From: Protopterus annectens
Lineage: Eukaryota > Chordata > Ceratodontiformes > Protopteridae
Direction: 5' to 3'
DNA: 64,000 bases
Assembly: GCF_019279795.1 (NCBI RefSeq)
Contig: NC_056727.1
Coordinates: forward strand, 1,210,094,577 to 1,210,158,576
Part shown: positions 1 through 11,699 of the stretch, piece after piece
How the letters are laid out: every line of letters begins with the position of its first letter
Numbering within the stretch: position 1 is the first letter of the stretch
The notes under the pieces: generated by a model
Told to the model about the DNA's origin: nothing
The model's database searches: none
The model's input: the letters and a program-made list of their open reading frames with translations, nothing else
Program-made: the position numbers and the translations under genes

Positions 1-1
1 C

Positions 2-181
2 CTACTCAAAGCAACCAAATCCAATAATAGTTATGGAGACTCCATGATAGCTTGCAAAATATCTAAATATTGGAACTCCATACCCCATACAATGATCAAT
101 ACCACCAACTCTTCCAGCATTGAACTACTATTAAAGGAACACCTCACCAACAACTGGCTCTGCTTTTGTATAAATCCAGGA
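2..181 (+). mobile_element. LINE reverse-transcriptase C-terminal remnant
   Basis: Frame 2 is open for about 60 codons and reads like the C-terminal end of a non-LTR retrotransposon polyprotein. It contains SYGDSMIACKISKYWNSIPH followed by an SSSIELLLKEHL-like segment. That matches the 'YGDRSF...LWNSLP...SSFK..LKTHL' ending common in L2, Rex and CR1 relatives. The 5' part lies outside the window, so the clade cannot be fixed. The octamer tail of the local CR1 family is not seen downstream, so it is probably a different LINE family. Recognition is by pattern only. Confidence 0.5.
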
Positions 182-1600
182 TGATGCACCTCCTCGCAAT
201 CTGTCACCCTCCCATACTATTCATCTCTCATGTTCAATACCTAACCTAACAGCTCTTCTCCAGTCTAGCACTAGACTGCAGAGCAGCATCTAATCTGTTT
301 CATACTCATAGCTCTCTTGATATTCATTATGCTAATCCCCCCCCCCCCGTTATACAAAAGTGCATGTCTCCATTGTTGGAAAAATGTACACCAAACAATG
401 CTATTCATGTCATATTTTGACCATTTGTGTTTATAATGTAATTGCACAATGTACTGTCACCAATACTTGTATGCTAATATAATGTATACCTTTGTTATTA
501 TTACTCTGTTTGCATGATATTTAACTGTGCAAGCAAACAGTGAAATAATAGTACTGCTCAGTAAGTGGCCCATGTACTTACCAGCATTTCTTGGCAAATA
601 AGACGTTTGTTTTGTGGGATCTGATCAGTGAGCATTTGCTGTTCAGGTCTGTGAAGAGTTATCATATTCCCTGAAAAAAATCAAATGTTCTACTAAAATA
701 AAATAATTAAAGTTAGTATATTAAATGCAAAAGTAACACACTCACTAATGACACAGAACCGAGACTGATGGACAGTAACATCAATTAAAAAAAAACAAGC
801 AAAAAATAGTGTTTGGATGGAGTGGGGGGGGAGCCCTGCACACACTCACAACTCTGAATATACTACCTTTGATGTTACTCACCCTAAGGAGAAAGAAACC
901 ACTTCTTTATCTTCAAGGCTCATCTACTTCACATTTAGTACTGCAGTAATATTCATTGTTACTGTAAACTGAAATAACTGTTACAACACAGAGTGGAAGC
1001 ACAGTTAAGACAACTGCATGCACCTGAAGCCCAGATACCACTGGTGGACTGTCTCTGTTCACCTCAGTAATAACTCATTTATAAATCTGACTTAAAACGG
1101 ACTGACATCTATGTTACCTTGGTTCCTTTTATATATAATAGTATGGCCACAGCTAATTTCAGTGCTGTGAAGCAGTTTGTTGCATTAGATTATATAGTTT
1201 TGTTAGTGTTTTTTCACTTACTAATGAGACTGTAAAGACCTGAGGAGGCACATCATTTGCACTTTGTGTCTCAGCCTCCTTATATCACCTAAACTCCTGA
1301 ACTTCTTTATCCTCAGGAACCGTCTCATTGACTTAACAATCATAAGCCACACTAGCTGCACCCTCTTATTCAGCCATGTTCACCTTTCTTTACTGTGTAA
1401 GTACAGAACTGAAAAATGAGTTTAGTAACTGCACCCAGTCTGAGGCTTTCAGACTTCACCCACCAACTGTTATTAATAAAGCTATTTATGCTCTTCAGTT
1501 TGCAAGTAGAAAGGTCATACTACAGTCTGCTGATAGTCTGCATGGCAAAGGCCAGCCACCCCTACCTACTACACTGAATCAAAAAATACTGACAACCCAC
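182..1600. other. No gene recognised
   Basis: AT-rich sequence, possibly including the 3' UTR of the LINE at the window start. It has a C homopolymer near 344 and a G run near 825. I see no coding region, RNA gene or element ends. The 78-codon frame at 1376-1612 has no recognisable motif; its last part may be degraded CR1 sequence leading into the next copy. Confidence 0.5.
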
Positions 1601-2889
1601 ATCCCTAAATGACATGCAGAAGACATGGGAAATCTTCTAACACTGGATCCAACCCAGTTGGGTTTCATCAAGAGCAGATCATGCCTCCTCACCCTGGTGG
1701 ACTTCTTAAAAACGGTTACCAAGGCAATGGGCAAGGGCAAAATGGTGCATGCTGGCTACCTTTATTTGGCTAAGGTATTTGATGCAAAGCCACACTTGGG
1801 CATTGTAGATGAACTCATAGAATTAGGTATGAACCCTTATGTGACCGATGGATAGCCGGGCGGTTCTCAGATAGGACCCATGAATTTAGGAATTTAGGAC
1901 CTCTGGCTGATGACATTTGTCAATGATTGCAAATGAGGTGTAGTCTCAGAATCCTCCCCCCAAGACATTAATATCCCCCAAGAAGGGCCAACTAAGACAA
2001 ATAATTGGTGCTCAAGCCTAGACTGGAAACCCAGTGCAAAAAAATGCATAACAATATTCCTTGGGAAGTCGGCCACCCCTGATAACTACCGTATTGATAA
2101 CACAACCCTAAGAGTAGATCCAATAGTCAGGAATTTGGGAAAAGCATGTAGACAGTTACCTGACCTTTGTCCATCATGTGTCTATGGTAGTAAGGAAATC
2201 ATTCTATGTTGCTCGACTTATAAGCAAGAGTATGACATCTAGATTCAAAGAAGTTGTTGTTCCACTGTATTCAGTACTCATCAAACCAGTCACTGAGTAC
2301 AATGCCCCCTTCGGTATGTACCTGACCAGGCAAATGCAACAACTGAAACATCCACAGAGGTTCCTCACAAAAAGAATGCAGGGTGTAAATAACATATCCT
2401 AAGTGGACTGCCTCAAAGCCCTATTCCTGACTGCAGTCTCCTACAGACTTTTGAGGGTGATTTATGCCTGACATAAAAGGCATCCTTAGATCCTGTAATG
2501 ATGGACCTTCTACGTATGTGCAAAACAACTAGCTTCATAAAAACCCTATCTAAAGACTAAAACCTTGTATGTGGCATAAATAGGACAGGTTGGAGGGTCT
2601 GGTATGTGTCTCAGAGAATATCCCTTCACTGGAACAGGTTTCCCATTCACGTGAAGCAGAATCCTTCCCTAAATCAGTTCAAGTGTAATTTGGATCAGTG
2701 GATGGGGAGTCAGAAATTAAACCTGGTCTGGCAAGTGTGCATGACCACCTAACCCTTAGCCTAATATACCCCTTAGAATAATGTTAAGATTCTTAAACTT
2801 GTCAGATATGTTTGGGATGCATGGCTAGGCTTAAAAAGGCCCCTGTAGTGGTTAGCCTAGTATACACCTATGGACGTATGAACCTATGA
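1600..2889 (+). mobile_element. CR1-type LINE, degraded RT and 3' tail (copy A)
   Basis: Part of a CR1-clade reverse transcriptase. 1625-1855 encodes the RT entry segment (LDPTQLGFIKSRSCLLTLVD, then GYLYLAKVFDAKPH, the counterpart of AYLDLAKAFDTIPH). 1900-2400 carries the section after the catalytic FADD motif, with PSAKKC, VRKSFYVARLI, VVVPLYSVLIKPVTEYNAPF and KHPQRFLTKRM. The block normally holding GVPQGSVLGPLLF is missing, an internal deletion of roughly 50 codons relative to the copy at 15165. The 3' end at about 2855-2889 shows repeats of the octamer CCTATGAA ('cctatggacgtatgaaccta'), the short tandem tail also seen at the other CR1 copies here. Several stops and frame changes make it non-functional. 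Confidence 0.75.
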
Positions 2890-3360
2890 GAAGGGTTTTC
2901 TAATGACTGTAGATACATAGTGGTTGAAGGGGAGTTAAGTGTCTGCAGTGGTATCCAGGTTCAAAATATCTGTATTAATTTTGTAACAGATGTCATTAAT
3001 ATTTTCGGTGCATGAATGCCCATGGACACAATACTATACTATTTTGTATCTCGCATTAAACCACAATCCTGACACCATATGTTTATATCTGACTGTCCTT
3101 CACGTGGGATGTGTGATCTGAGAATCTACTGGAGAGCTGCTGATAATTCACATTTTGCAGTCATCAGCAAATTTGGTTAGCCACAGACCCCTGATATGAC
3201 CTTTGACTTCCGAAAAGTAAATACCAGATAGGAGCAGTCCTAGCACCAAACCTTGGGGGATTCAACTAGTTATTGACCTTTATGAGCCCATTCCTGATTT
3301 GTTGGGATCTGTCAAGCAGGGCACTATTACCTATTCATTAATGAATGCAATATACCTTCA
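2890..3360 (-). mobile_element. CR1-type LINE copy G, RT part (right of nested copy)
   Basis: On the minus strand this reads IPQGLVLGLLLSGIYFSEVK, then LTKFADDCKM, then VIRKPF. These are RT motif B, the FADD catalytic box and the VRKSF block of the local CR1 family. It is the direct continuation of the minus-strand CR1 at 4145-6130: that piece stops just after the motif-A region and this piece resumes a few residues later. The plus-strand CR1 at 3355-4135 sits between them. It ends where copy A's tail begins, at 2889. Multiple stops; not functional. Confidence 0.7.
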
Positions 3361-4135
3361 GCAAGGGTTAGAATATGCATATATCTAGTTAACAGAAAAT
3401 GGTTTAATGCTAAATACAAAAAAGCTGCTCCCACCTCATACATCATAAATGGTACTCCTGCTCAGGCAGACCTGCTTATTAGACAGCTGGGTACTTATGC
3501 AGACAACTCTCTTTCATTTGATCATCATTTTTCCACCACGGTCAGGAAATACTTCTAGCCCAAAGGAATATCTTCAGGATCCAAAGAAGTCATCCTTTTA
3601 CTGTACCCCACTCTTATCAGACTCATTACTAAATACAACGCCCCATTTGGTATGTATATGTCCAAGCATAACACCTAACTGGAAAGGCCCCAAAGATTTC
3701 TAACCAAGAAAATTAAAGGCTTTAAATCCTTCAACTATCTTGACAGATTAGCTCTCAGTAGTCAACCAAGGTGACCTATGTCTCACTTGTTGAGCCATGA
3801 AAGACCTCATTCCATACCAGTGGCTCTACAAATACCCATCCTAGGGCCCTAAATATATTCAAAGTAAACAAGACATACTAGAGGGATAGATTCCTAACTT
3901 AATACATTCCCGGCCCATGAGTAAGTTACTTCTATGAGTCAAACAAAGTGCTACTTTACCTACCTTTATGTCATGACTTGTTGGTTGAATGGATAGACAC
4001 ACTTAAGCCATGGTTGTCTTGCACATCTTTGCTCAGTCTGTGATGTGAGGACTATTAAGTACTCCAAAAAATTGGCATCTTATGGACCCCTTAATCACTT
4101 ATCTGGTATTGTTCCTATGTTCCTATATTCATATG
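3355..4135 (+). mobile_element. CR1-type LINE, 5'-truncated, nested in copy G (copy B)
   Basis: Plus-strand CR1 starting at the post-FADD segment (LQQGLEYAYI, matching LQKGLTETDAW in the 15165 copy). It continues through the PLY...LIRP...NAPFGMY, RPQ(R)FLTKKI and WRDRF regions to a 3' tail of octamer-like repeats near 4100-4125 ('gttcctatgttcctatattc'). It lies between two collinear minus-strand CR1 pieces, so it inserted into copy G. Short frames such as 3449-3703 are fragments of the broken RT. No target-site duplication could be assigned. Confidence 0.7.
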
Positions 4136-4144
4136 TCTCATCTA

Positions 4145-6130
4145 GTTTGCTGTTCGGTGGGTTATGGATACTTAATTTAGTTTAATTTATTTGGGTACAA
4201 TGCCTTAGTAAGGAATGGTGTCCAAGGTCTCTGCAAGGTCAAGGTATGATTTACCCTTATCCAGTCCCTCTGTGACTTTTTAACGTAGTTCATTAGATTA
4301 AACAGACAGGAACTACCCTTCAGAAACACAAACTGATGTGGGTTGAGAGACTGAAAGCTGCCAATATCTTCATTTATGGTGCCCATAATTATGCATTACA
4401 TTAACTTATATATAAAGCTAATAAGGGCTATCAGTCTGTAGTTGCCAGGATCAGCGGTGGGCTGCTCTAGTGGGATGTTAAAACCCCCTGTTGTTGTCCA
4501 TGCCTCCAGGACAGAACCATTTCTGAGGCTGAGACTGAATAGTTCTAGGAGCAGTCAACAAAACTGTGATTCATACTGACAAGGAAATACCACAGGACAT
4601 TGCCAGGCTCCACAGAGATAACGTTTATTTACCTCAGTGATGCTTTTTATGACTTGCTCAAAGGTGATCTTTCGGTAGAGCAGACCCAATGTCATGTGGG
4701 GGTGGGGAGGGATGGAGGAGATGTTTGAGCTAAACTTGTCTGCAGATATGTAGGCTATGTCCCCTGTGCCTGAGTGGATGTAATTATGTATCAGCTTGGT
4801 GCAATGCTGGGTATTGCTACTAAGGTTTCTGACATAGCTGAAAAAGGATTTATGGTTGCCCTTGATATAGGTGGTGATTCTCAGCTCATACGTATCCTTG
4901 GTAGCTTTGATTTTGCTCCTAAAGTCTATGTTTCACTTCTTGAGTTCAGTTTTGGGGCAAGAGGGAAGATTTTTTTTTCTTTTGTCATATAGCACTTCTA
5001 CAACAGGATATAACTGTAATGTTTTGCTCCTAAACTTGTATATGTGTCAGACCTGAGACTGATTTCTCAATGCAGGCATTAAGGTGAGAGTATTATCTAT
5101 CAGAAAAATTCAGTGGTGTTTGGACACATGGTCCTTGGGTGAAGGGAATGACTCTTAAACCACATCAGGTCATCAGCCAGCTGCAATAAATATGTCCTAG
5201 AGAAATACTTAAAGCCATATGGGTTTGTATGCATTCTGGGATTGGTCCTAACTGGGAATACCACTGAAGAGTGGATAGATCTGACTAGACTGGGCTCCTA
5301 TCGGTGATGGGTGTTATGAGTGATGACTAGGTTTAGTATATTTGGAATGCTGATGGGGTGTGCACTATCTGGACTAGTGAGTTTGCACTGAAGAAATCAT
5401 GGTAGCGCTATATGTATTTATTTGTGGTAGTGTGGGTATTTCAATTTTCAGATAGATAGCTGAAATCTGCAAGCATAACAGTTTTGGGATCAATGGGAGG
5501 GACTCCAGCTTTTTTCAGTTTTGGTATGGGTTGTGGGTGACATAGAATAGGTCATGTAGTTTGCTAAGATATGGTAAAGCATCTTACTTAAGATTACTAG
5601 GATGTAGGGGAGGTTGAGGTCATTTTCTAACTATATAAGTCTAGATGTGACAGAGTTTCTGAGGAATATGGGCACACCACAACTGGTAGCAGATACATCC
5701 TCAACTGAGGGTCTGAACTAGTGGCAAGCCTAGAATCCAGGTATGGAGCTTTGTAAGAAAAGTTAAAGAAATAATGACAACACAGGTTCTAGCCCCTACA
5801 CAAGCTCCAACAACCTTCAATAAGCACATCTGGAACCATGTTTCTGTAATAATGCAGATGTCAATATTCCCCCTAGGATCAGTAGAACTTCTAGGGAGGG
5901 CAATTTCTTAATGAAGCATTCATCATCAACTAGCATCATTTATATATTTTTCAGTTGGCTAGGCTAGGAAGGTAATGCAGACTAGTATTGCCTAAAAACA
6001 CAATACTGATGGTGCAAGTCTTGGCCAATATTCAAAAACTCTGAAGAAAGATATGCAGACCATCACAGCAAAGCAAGTAGGACCGTGGACCATCTCCCTC
6101 CAGGAAGTCGCACACTAGAATGACACCAAC
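4145..6130 (-). mobile_element. CR1-type LINE copy G: ORF1 esterase end, endonuclease, RT start
   Basis: Read on the minus strand from 6130 downward. At about 6110-5960 is the end of the CR1 ORF1 SGNH/GDSL esterase-like domain (CDGLH, then ILAKT), with the Asp-x-x-His pair visible. At about 5850 is the start of the apurinic-like endonuclease (IDICIITETWF). Around 4560-4440 is the pre-RT segment (SLRNGSVLEAWTT...ADPGNYR). At 4386-4160 is the RT entry (SLNPHQFVFLKGSSCLFNLM, then a degraded YLDLAETLDTIPY). This copy therefore keeps both ORFs in order but is heavily mutated. It is split by copy B and resumes at 3360. Confidence 0.7.
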
Positions 6131-6435
6131 AACTAAGCTAATTGCAGAAGTAATTTTTTTTATTCTATTATATCATAATTCTTGGTGAGAGTAAGATGCT
6201 GCTCAAGTCTTGTTTCATACCTGCCTCAGGTGCTCAGATGCATATATAGAGCTCTCCATCATGTCTCTCCATCATAAAATTCAAGCATGCACATCAGAAT
6301 TCATTCGCACTCATGTGAACAGTAACCATGTAATTTGTGTGTTTGGGATGAAGGGAACTTGATTGCCCTAGTAACATGACATATTCTGGTACCTGAGTGG
6401 CAACTGACCAGCTTAGGCTCTTTGTTTGTTTGCTG

Positions 6436-6700
6436 TTCATCGGTTCATAGGTGTGTACTAGGCTAATGACCACAAAGGCCTTTTTAAGCCTAACCATGCA
6501 TCTCATATCTCTGGTGAGTTCTGGTACCCTAGATAAGTATACGCAGAGGCTTGGGAGAAGAACCATTTACAGGCTGCCTGTGTCCAGTGGAGACATAGGT
6601 GTCAAACCAGGTATGAACTTCCCCTTTGCTTGCTCAGACTGTTGAGTGGAGCATATCTATGTCTCCATGGATTCATCTAAAATTAGGGCATTTATACATG
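6436..6700 (-). mobile_element. CR1 3' end, inverse orientation (copy I)
   Basis: Antisense match to the CR1 tail. 'ggttcataggtgtgtactag' at about 6440 is the complement of the 'gcctagta..aacctatgaa' end of the copy at 15165. Further right, antisense of the last ORF2 codons and 3' UTR (the GGxxFTPGxxSVTLLD region) is visible around 6560-6620. Minus-strand orientation, about 260 bp recognisable. The frames at 6294-6566 and 6451-6645 are incidental to this tail. Confidence 0.6.
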
Positions 6701-7052
6701 AAGTTGTTCAGGGTCATCCTTAGTGAAATGGTACCCTAGTCAATGGGTTCCATAGTACCCTCCTGCTGTCTACTGCTCTCTCCACTGCCTCCCATGCTGA
6801 CCAACTCCACTCCTGTCTTGGCATTTCAACGCCATCCAAATTCCTTTAGTATTTTCCCTTTCTCACATTTTGTCTTTCTCTTCAACTTTTTCATCACACT
6901 AACTGGCTAAGACTGCAATGTAATAACTAAGTAGCAAATAATTAAATTAAGTTTGAGGATCAACTAGGCCCTCAGAAGTCATAAGATTATTGATGTCCTA
7001 GGGTGTATTTTAGAGTTTTTTTCCAACCTTTTGATCCAATGATTTCTTTTTT
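6700..7052. other. No gene recognised
   Basis: Pyrimidine-rich then AT-rich sequence between the CR1 tail and the 3' end of the L1. It may contain more of the CR1 body, too diverged to place. Confidence 0.4.
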
Positions 7053-7388
7053 TTAACAACTTTATTAAATTATCACTTACGACACAGGCAAACATACACT
7101 AACAGAAAGGGAAAACAAACCATATTAACATTTTTTCACATTTACATACATTATACATCACATATCTAGTCTTTGTAATTATCATCACTCCAACACTAAA
7201 TAAACTGCTGAATTCTTGCCTTCCTTTAAACCTTATTCCTTCTCTCCTGAACATTATTCTACATGTGTTATTCCCAAAATTTGTATTATTTATTTGTAAA
7301 TTGCCCTTTTCCTTTTCTAAAGATCCCTCTTCTAGTGTCTTTTAGCTCTTTTATAATATTCAGTACTTCAGATACAGGTAGTTTATAC

Positions 7389-7703
7389 CATACCTCCCAA
7401 CTTCTTAGATCAAGAAATCTGGACAAAGACATAAACAGAAGTAGAACAAAGCCCCCAAAAATAGGGGCAATTTTAAAATACTGCTCTTACAAACTTAGAA
7501 AGTTGATAGAATAACAGGCTTTGCATTAGTGTGAATTTTCTGAAGGGTATAAAGTGTAAAACTGAAATATCTGTCATTATTTTCTAACTTAAATATTTAA
7601 TGATTTGCACTAAGTTGACAGAAAACCATAATTTTATGACAGACCAAAAATGCAAGGCAAAAATCTGGATGTTGTATTAAAATCTGTACAGCTGAGAGGT
7701 GTG
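7389..7703. mobile_element. hAT-type MITE nested in L1 3' UTR (copy 1)
   Basis: A 315-bp non-coding element with imperfect terminal inverted repeats (left CATACCTCCCAAC, right complement CACACCTCTCAGC). It is flanked by 8-bp near-identical direct repeats, gtttatac at 7381-7388 and gtttagac at 7704-7711. Removing it rejoins L1 3' UTR sequence ('gtttagactttgatttcc') that is continuous in the other L1 copies. A homologous copy lies at 51016-51311. An 8-bp target-site duplication is the hAT hallmark. Confidence 0.8.
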
Positions 7704-7879
7704 GTTTAGACTTTGATTTCCATCTTCTAGTAATTGTTTTTTTTTTTTTGACAGCCAACAGAATAAGACCCATCTTCAGATCCTGAAACCCAGCTCAAAA
7801 AATCATATCTATAGTTACAGCCATTAGCCATTTGCTAACCCAGTAAGTCTGAGGCAGTATTCAGCAAAGCATTTTTTAA

Positions 7880-9603
7880 ATCTGCCAACTCATTACACTC
7901 CTAAAACATATGCTCCCTGTTAACTCTCTCTTCCCCATCACACCTCCAACATTTGCTATCTACCAAAGGAAATTTTCTTTGAAGCCTGTTTGGGGTATAC
8001 AAATACCTATGTAAACACTTCCAAGAAAAGATCCTAAACCTTCTGGACTTTGTTGCATACTTGGGCGCTATACATATGTCCTCCCATTGTTGTCTTGTAA
8101 ATTGCATTTCTAGTATGCTTTCTCAATCTTTTCTAACCTCCACTGATTGCTTCTTATAGATAACATGCAATATTTGATAAATCCTACTGATAATCCCTTT
8201 TTAACAGCAGATTCTGTTCTAGATTTGACTATAAACTTCAACAAAGCATGTCTTTCACTTAAGATTCTCCACCCATTTCTCTTTGATTATATTCTAGTAT
8301 CAATTCCTGGTAGGGAAGGCAGTCTCTAGCCGGCAGTCCAAATGTCTTCTTGGGTTCATCCCACTCTACTGCCTTCTCCTCTCTAGTTATTTGCTCTGAC
8401 TACCCTGGTTCCTTTCCCAGTTTTCACCAGTAAATTCCAGGCCCCTCTTGCCTGTTTTCTGTATCCCTACTTGCAGTCATCCTTACTGGTAAAATTTCTT
8501 TTCTCCATTCTCTTGTTGGCATAGCTCTTGGAATACTTTCTGATACTTTATGAATATAATGTTCTGTGTGGTTGTTATTATTCTCCTTATGGATTTGCAT
8601 CCAAAATCTGACTCTGTCTTGGTTTCTTGTATTCCCCCCTGCTGCTTTGTCAACATAATCATCCTTTCCCAGTTTGAATTATACCCTTCTGATTGTGCAA
8701 TGTATATGAGCGCTAACTGTGTAGGTCTAACATATCCCTTCAGTTCAGTTAATCCTAAACCACGCTGTTGGAAGGATCAACTTATATCACCTAACTCTTG
8801 CCCTCTACCCCTCCCAGATAAATTCCTGCAGCTCTGTATTAATTACGTCCATAATTTCCCCTCTGGTTGATAAAAATATGCATGATCCATATAAAAAAAA
8901 TGAAAGGGACTGAAAAATTTTTACTGCTTGTATTTTACTATCTAGATCCATAAACAAGAGCATCCAGTTTTTCATTTTTGTATTCTCTTTTCTTTAGTCT
9001 CTTCCCAACACATCCTTAGCTGCCATAACATAAACCTTTTTAATCCATACTCCTAAATAGTTCATCTTATTGTGTCCCCATAAATATGGGTATTGCTGAA
9101 CCAATTTGTGTGTGGGTACATACTTTATGGCTTATAGCCTTTGTTTTATTTTCATTAATCTTATATCCCAAAACAACTTGAAATTGTGTTAAAAGACAAG
9201 ATGTCCTTTTCTGGATTTATCAGGTACAAAATAATATCATCTGCAAATAAAGCCAACCATGTCAATTATATCCTGCATTTCTGAGTTCATTATTTTGTTT
9301 GGCAATATCTCTAAATATGAAGCAAATAACTAAACCCTCTGCCTGGTTCCTTTGTTCAAACACAATTTATCAGAGAGCAAACCTCCCAGTTTAATTCTTG
9401 CCTTTGATACTTTATATATCCCCCCTAATTAACCTTATTATTGTATCATGGAATGCAAATGCTTCCATTGCCCTACTCATACAATTGAATGCTTTCTCTG
9501 CATTTAGACCCACCAACAGCAGTATTTCCTTATGCTCTGCTTCCCTCTGAATCATCATTGTTCCATTCATATTGTCAAATGTTTGCCAACTCCACAAAAC
9601 CAC
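7880..9603 (-). pseudogene. L1-1 ORF2: RT and C-terminal part
   Basis: Remains of the L1 ORF2 polyprotein. 9603-9412 has the RT segment with QTFDNMNGTMMIQREAEHKE and LNAEKAFN, the degraded counterpart of FDAEKAFDRVDW in the copy at 41053. 8107-7901 has the C-terminal ATKSRRFRIFSWKCLHRYLY, then a CxxC-like pair (KCWRCDGEE) typical of the L1 cysteine-rich end. The intervening sequence is recognisable by similarity to the L1 at 39243. No continuous frame survives. Confidence 0.7.
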
Positions 9604-9629
9604 ATTGATCCATGTCTATAAAGTTTATA

Positions 9630-10098
9630 CATTTTGGCACTGCACATACTTTCTCTTCTATTGCATTTACCCTTTGACAAGCTCTCCCCATAGACATTAA
9701 GGAAATCACTTATTTCAAATTCAGAATGCATACCAGAAAGCCTTCTCCATCCAGGCCAAATGCTCCTGTTTTGACATAAGACATATCATCTAAGCTATCT
9801 CCTTTCCTAGTCTCTTCTCCTCCTCTCCTCTCTCAAGATTCACTAAAGACTGACCTATTTTACAAAGTAATGTATATATTGTACACTACACTCTGCTTGA
9901 TTGTACACTGCACTGTTTTGTCCAGTAGAATGTATATACACATTGTGTTCTTTGTAATTAGACTGAATTACTCTGGTATTGCTTACATTTCTGTACTTTT
10001 TGTTTGTGAAAGGCTTTGTATTTCACCCGGGCTGAGACAGAAATCGATCAATATTTATCAGTGCACTACCCCAGTAAACAAAAATAAATAAATAATCA
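9630..10098 (+). mobile_element. L2-like LINE 3' tail nested in L1-1
   Basis: Plus-strand insert that interrupts L1 ORF2. L1 sequence is recognisable up to about 9625 and resumes at about 10100 ('ggtctgtatgaagttggatc', matching the L1-3 copy near 41660). The insert has a short terminal coding segment resembling 'SLKTDLF' (the SFKxxLKTxLF end of L2-type ORFs), a 3' UTR with 'gtttgtgaaaggctttgtat' and a terminal (AAATAAAT)n-like tail at 10080-10096. About 45 bp of the L1 seems to have been lost at the site. Confidence 0.6.
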
Positions 10099-10099
10099 A

Positions 10100-11690
10100 G
10101 GTTTAAAATTTAAATGGGTCTGTATGAAGTTGGATCAGATAGGTCTTCACTGGCTTTATGTATTACAGCCACAACAGTTTTCTTCCAAGCTGTTGGTGCT
10201 TGCCCTCCTTTTAAAATACTATTAAAATCTTCTTGATTTTTATCACTTTTTTCCCTCCTAACTTCCAAACATCCACATACTATTTGTTCCTGTTAACTTT
10301 CCAGAAGCTTGATTATAAATCACAATTTTTATCTCATCCCCTCCTATTTTAACTGTTAGTTTTTGAGCCTCATCTACCTCTACTTTTGGCATAATTTTTC
10401 CTTTGTCTTCCATGAATATTTCCATTTGTGCTCTTTCATGATTTCCATATTTCTTTGCTTTATACAAATTTTCATAAAATTTCCAAAATATCTCTAAAAT
10501 CCCTATAGGATTCCTGGTTATTTTTCTTATTATAGGCTTCCTAAGTTTAGCAACAACCCTTTCTACTTTCTGCTGCCTAAGTCACTGAGTTAAAGTTTTT
10601 GTGGTCTGGAGTTATCATCAAAAAATAATCTTTCAAAACTCACGCATGTTATCCAGATACTCCCTTATTTTCTCTTTAGCACCCTGCATCTGACCCTCTT
10701 CTTTTTCTGTGATATTCCCCTTATTCTGCAACACTTTAACCTTTATCAGCCCTTCTAAGTAATCCCTATTACTTCCTAGCCATATCCCTTTCTCTTTTAT
10801 TTCTACCTTGTTTTCAGATTCCATTTTCATTTTATCCCATTCATTAACTATAACTTCTGAAGACATTTTTACCTTCCCTAATAACTCTGGGATAATTTCC
10901 ATTAGCCATTGCTTAAATTCCTCTACTTTATCAGATAGGTGGAAAAGTGCCAGTGTCTCATTTATATTTCATTGACCTGCATTTTTATCTTAGTTTTTAT
11001 TGATGCATGACCTGAACTAGTTATTGGATGTGTGTCATAGCTTTCAATTAAATGCAAATGTCCATGTGAAATATAATTTCTATCTAGTCTAGCCCATTTT
11101 TTGTACCTTGGTGAATAATATGTACATTCTGTCTGAGTTTCTGCTATGGAATTCACATCTTCCATATCAAATATTTTCATAAATATCTTCAGAAATCTAA
11201 CTCTTTTTGTTATAGTTCCCTTCTGGTCCCCCCTGATATACCCTCAATATTGCAAATCAAGTTCCAGTCCCCACCTGTAACTCATACTCCCTGGAGAAAG
11301 CTGATTATTTCTTCCAAAATGTTATTAAACTCCATAATAACAGTTTTTGATGGAATATAAATACATGCCATTGTAATCCTCTTTCCTCAGCAATAGCCCC
11401 TACTACCACAAATCTACCATTACTGTCTTTTTTTCTTTTCTGTCACTATTTTAGCTCTTGTAGCAATTAGTATAATTATACACATTTTTCTTTGTCCCTG
11501 ATATTCTGCTGAATATCCATCCTGAAATCCGTTCTTTGTCAAATTCACATGGTCATTTTTTTCTGAATGTGTCTCATGCACCATTGCTATTTGCAATCTG
11601 CACTTCTTAATATAATTCAATACTCTTTCCTTTTTGTCTCTACCTGTAAGGTAATTTATATTCCAAGATAATATGGATAGCATAGCCTCA
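10100..11690 (-). pseudogene. L1-1 ORF2: endonuclease and linker
   Basis: Read from 11683, the frame begins MLSILSWNINYLTGRDKKER and continues to MVHETHS, the start of an L1 apurinic-type endonuclease (usual WNxNGL and QETH motifs; the Gln of QETH is His here). Around 11080-10970 is HLHLIESYDTHP. At 10902-10633 is the linker with MEIIPELLG and VEIKEKGIWLGSNRDYLEGL, also found in the L1 at 39243-42595. 10467-10258 covers the segment just before the RT. Frames are broken in several places. The first Met sits at the conserved endonuclease start and is a plausible native ORF2 start. Confidence 0.75.
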
Positions 11691-11699
11691 ATAATAAAT

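Noticed and set aside
2890-4135. CR1 with a 5' inversion (twin priming)
   Set aside because: The minus-strand piece is the continuation of copy G at 4145-6130. Nesting of copy B explains the layout better than inversion.
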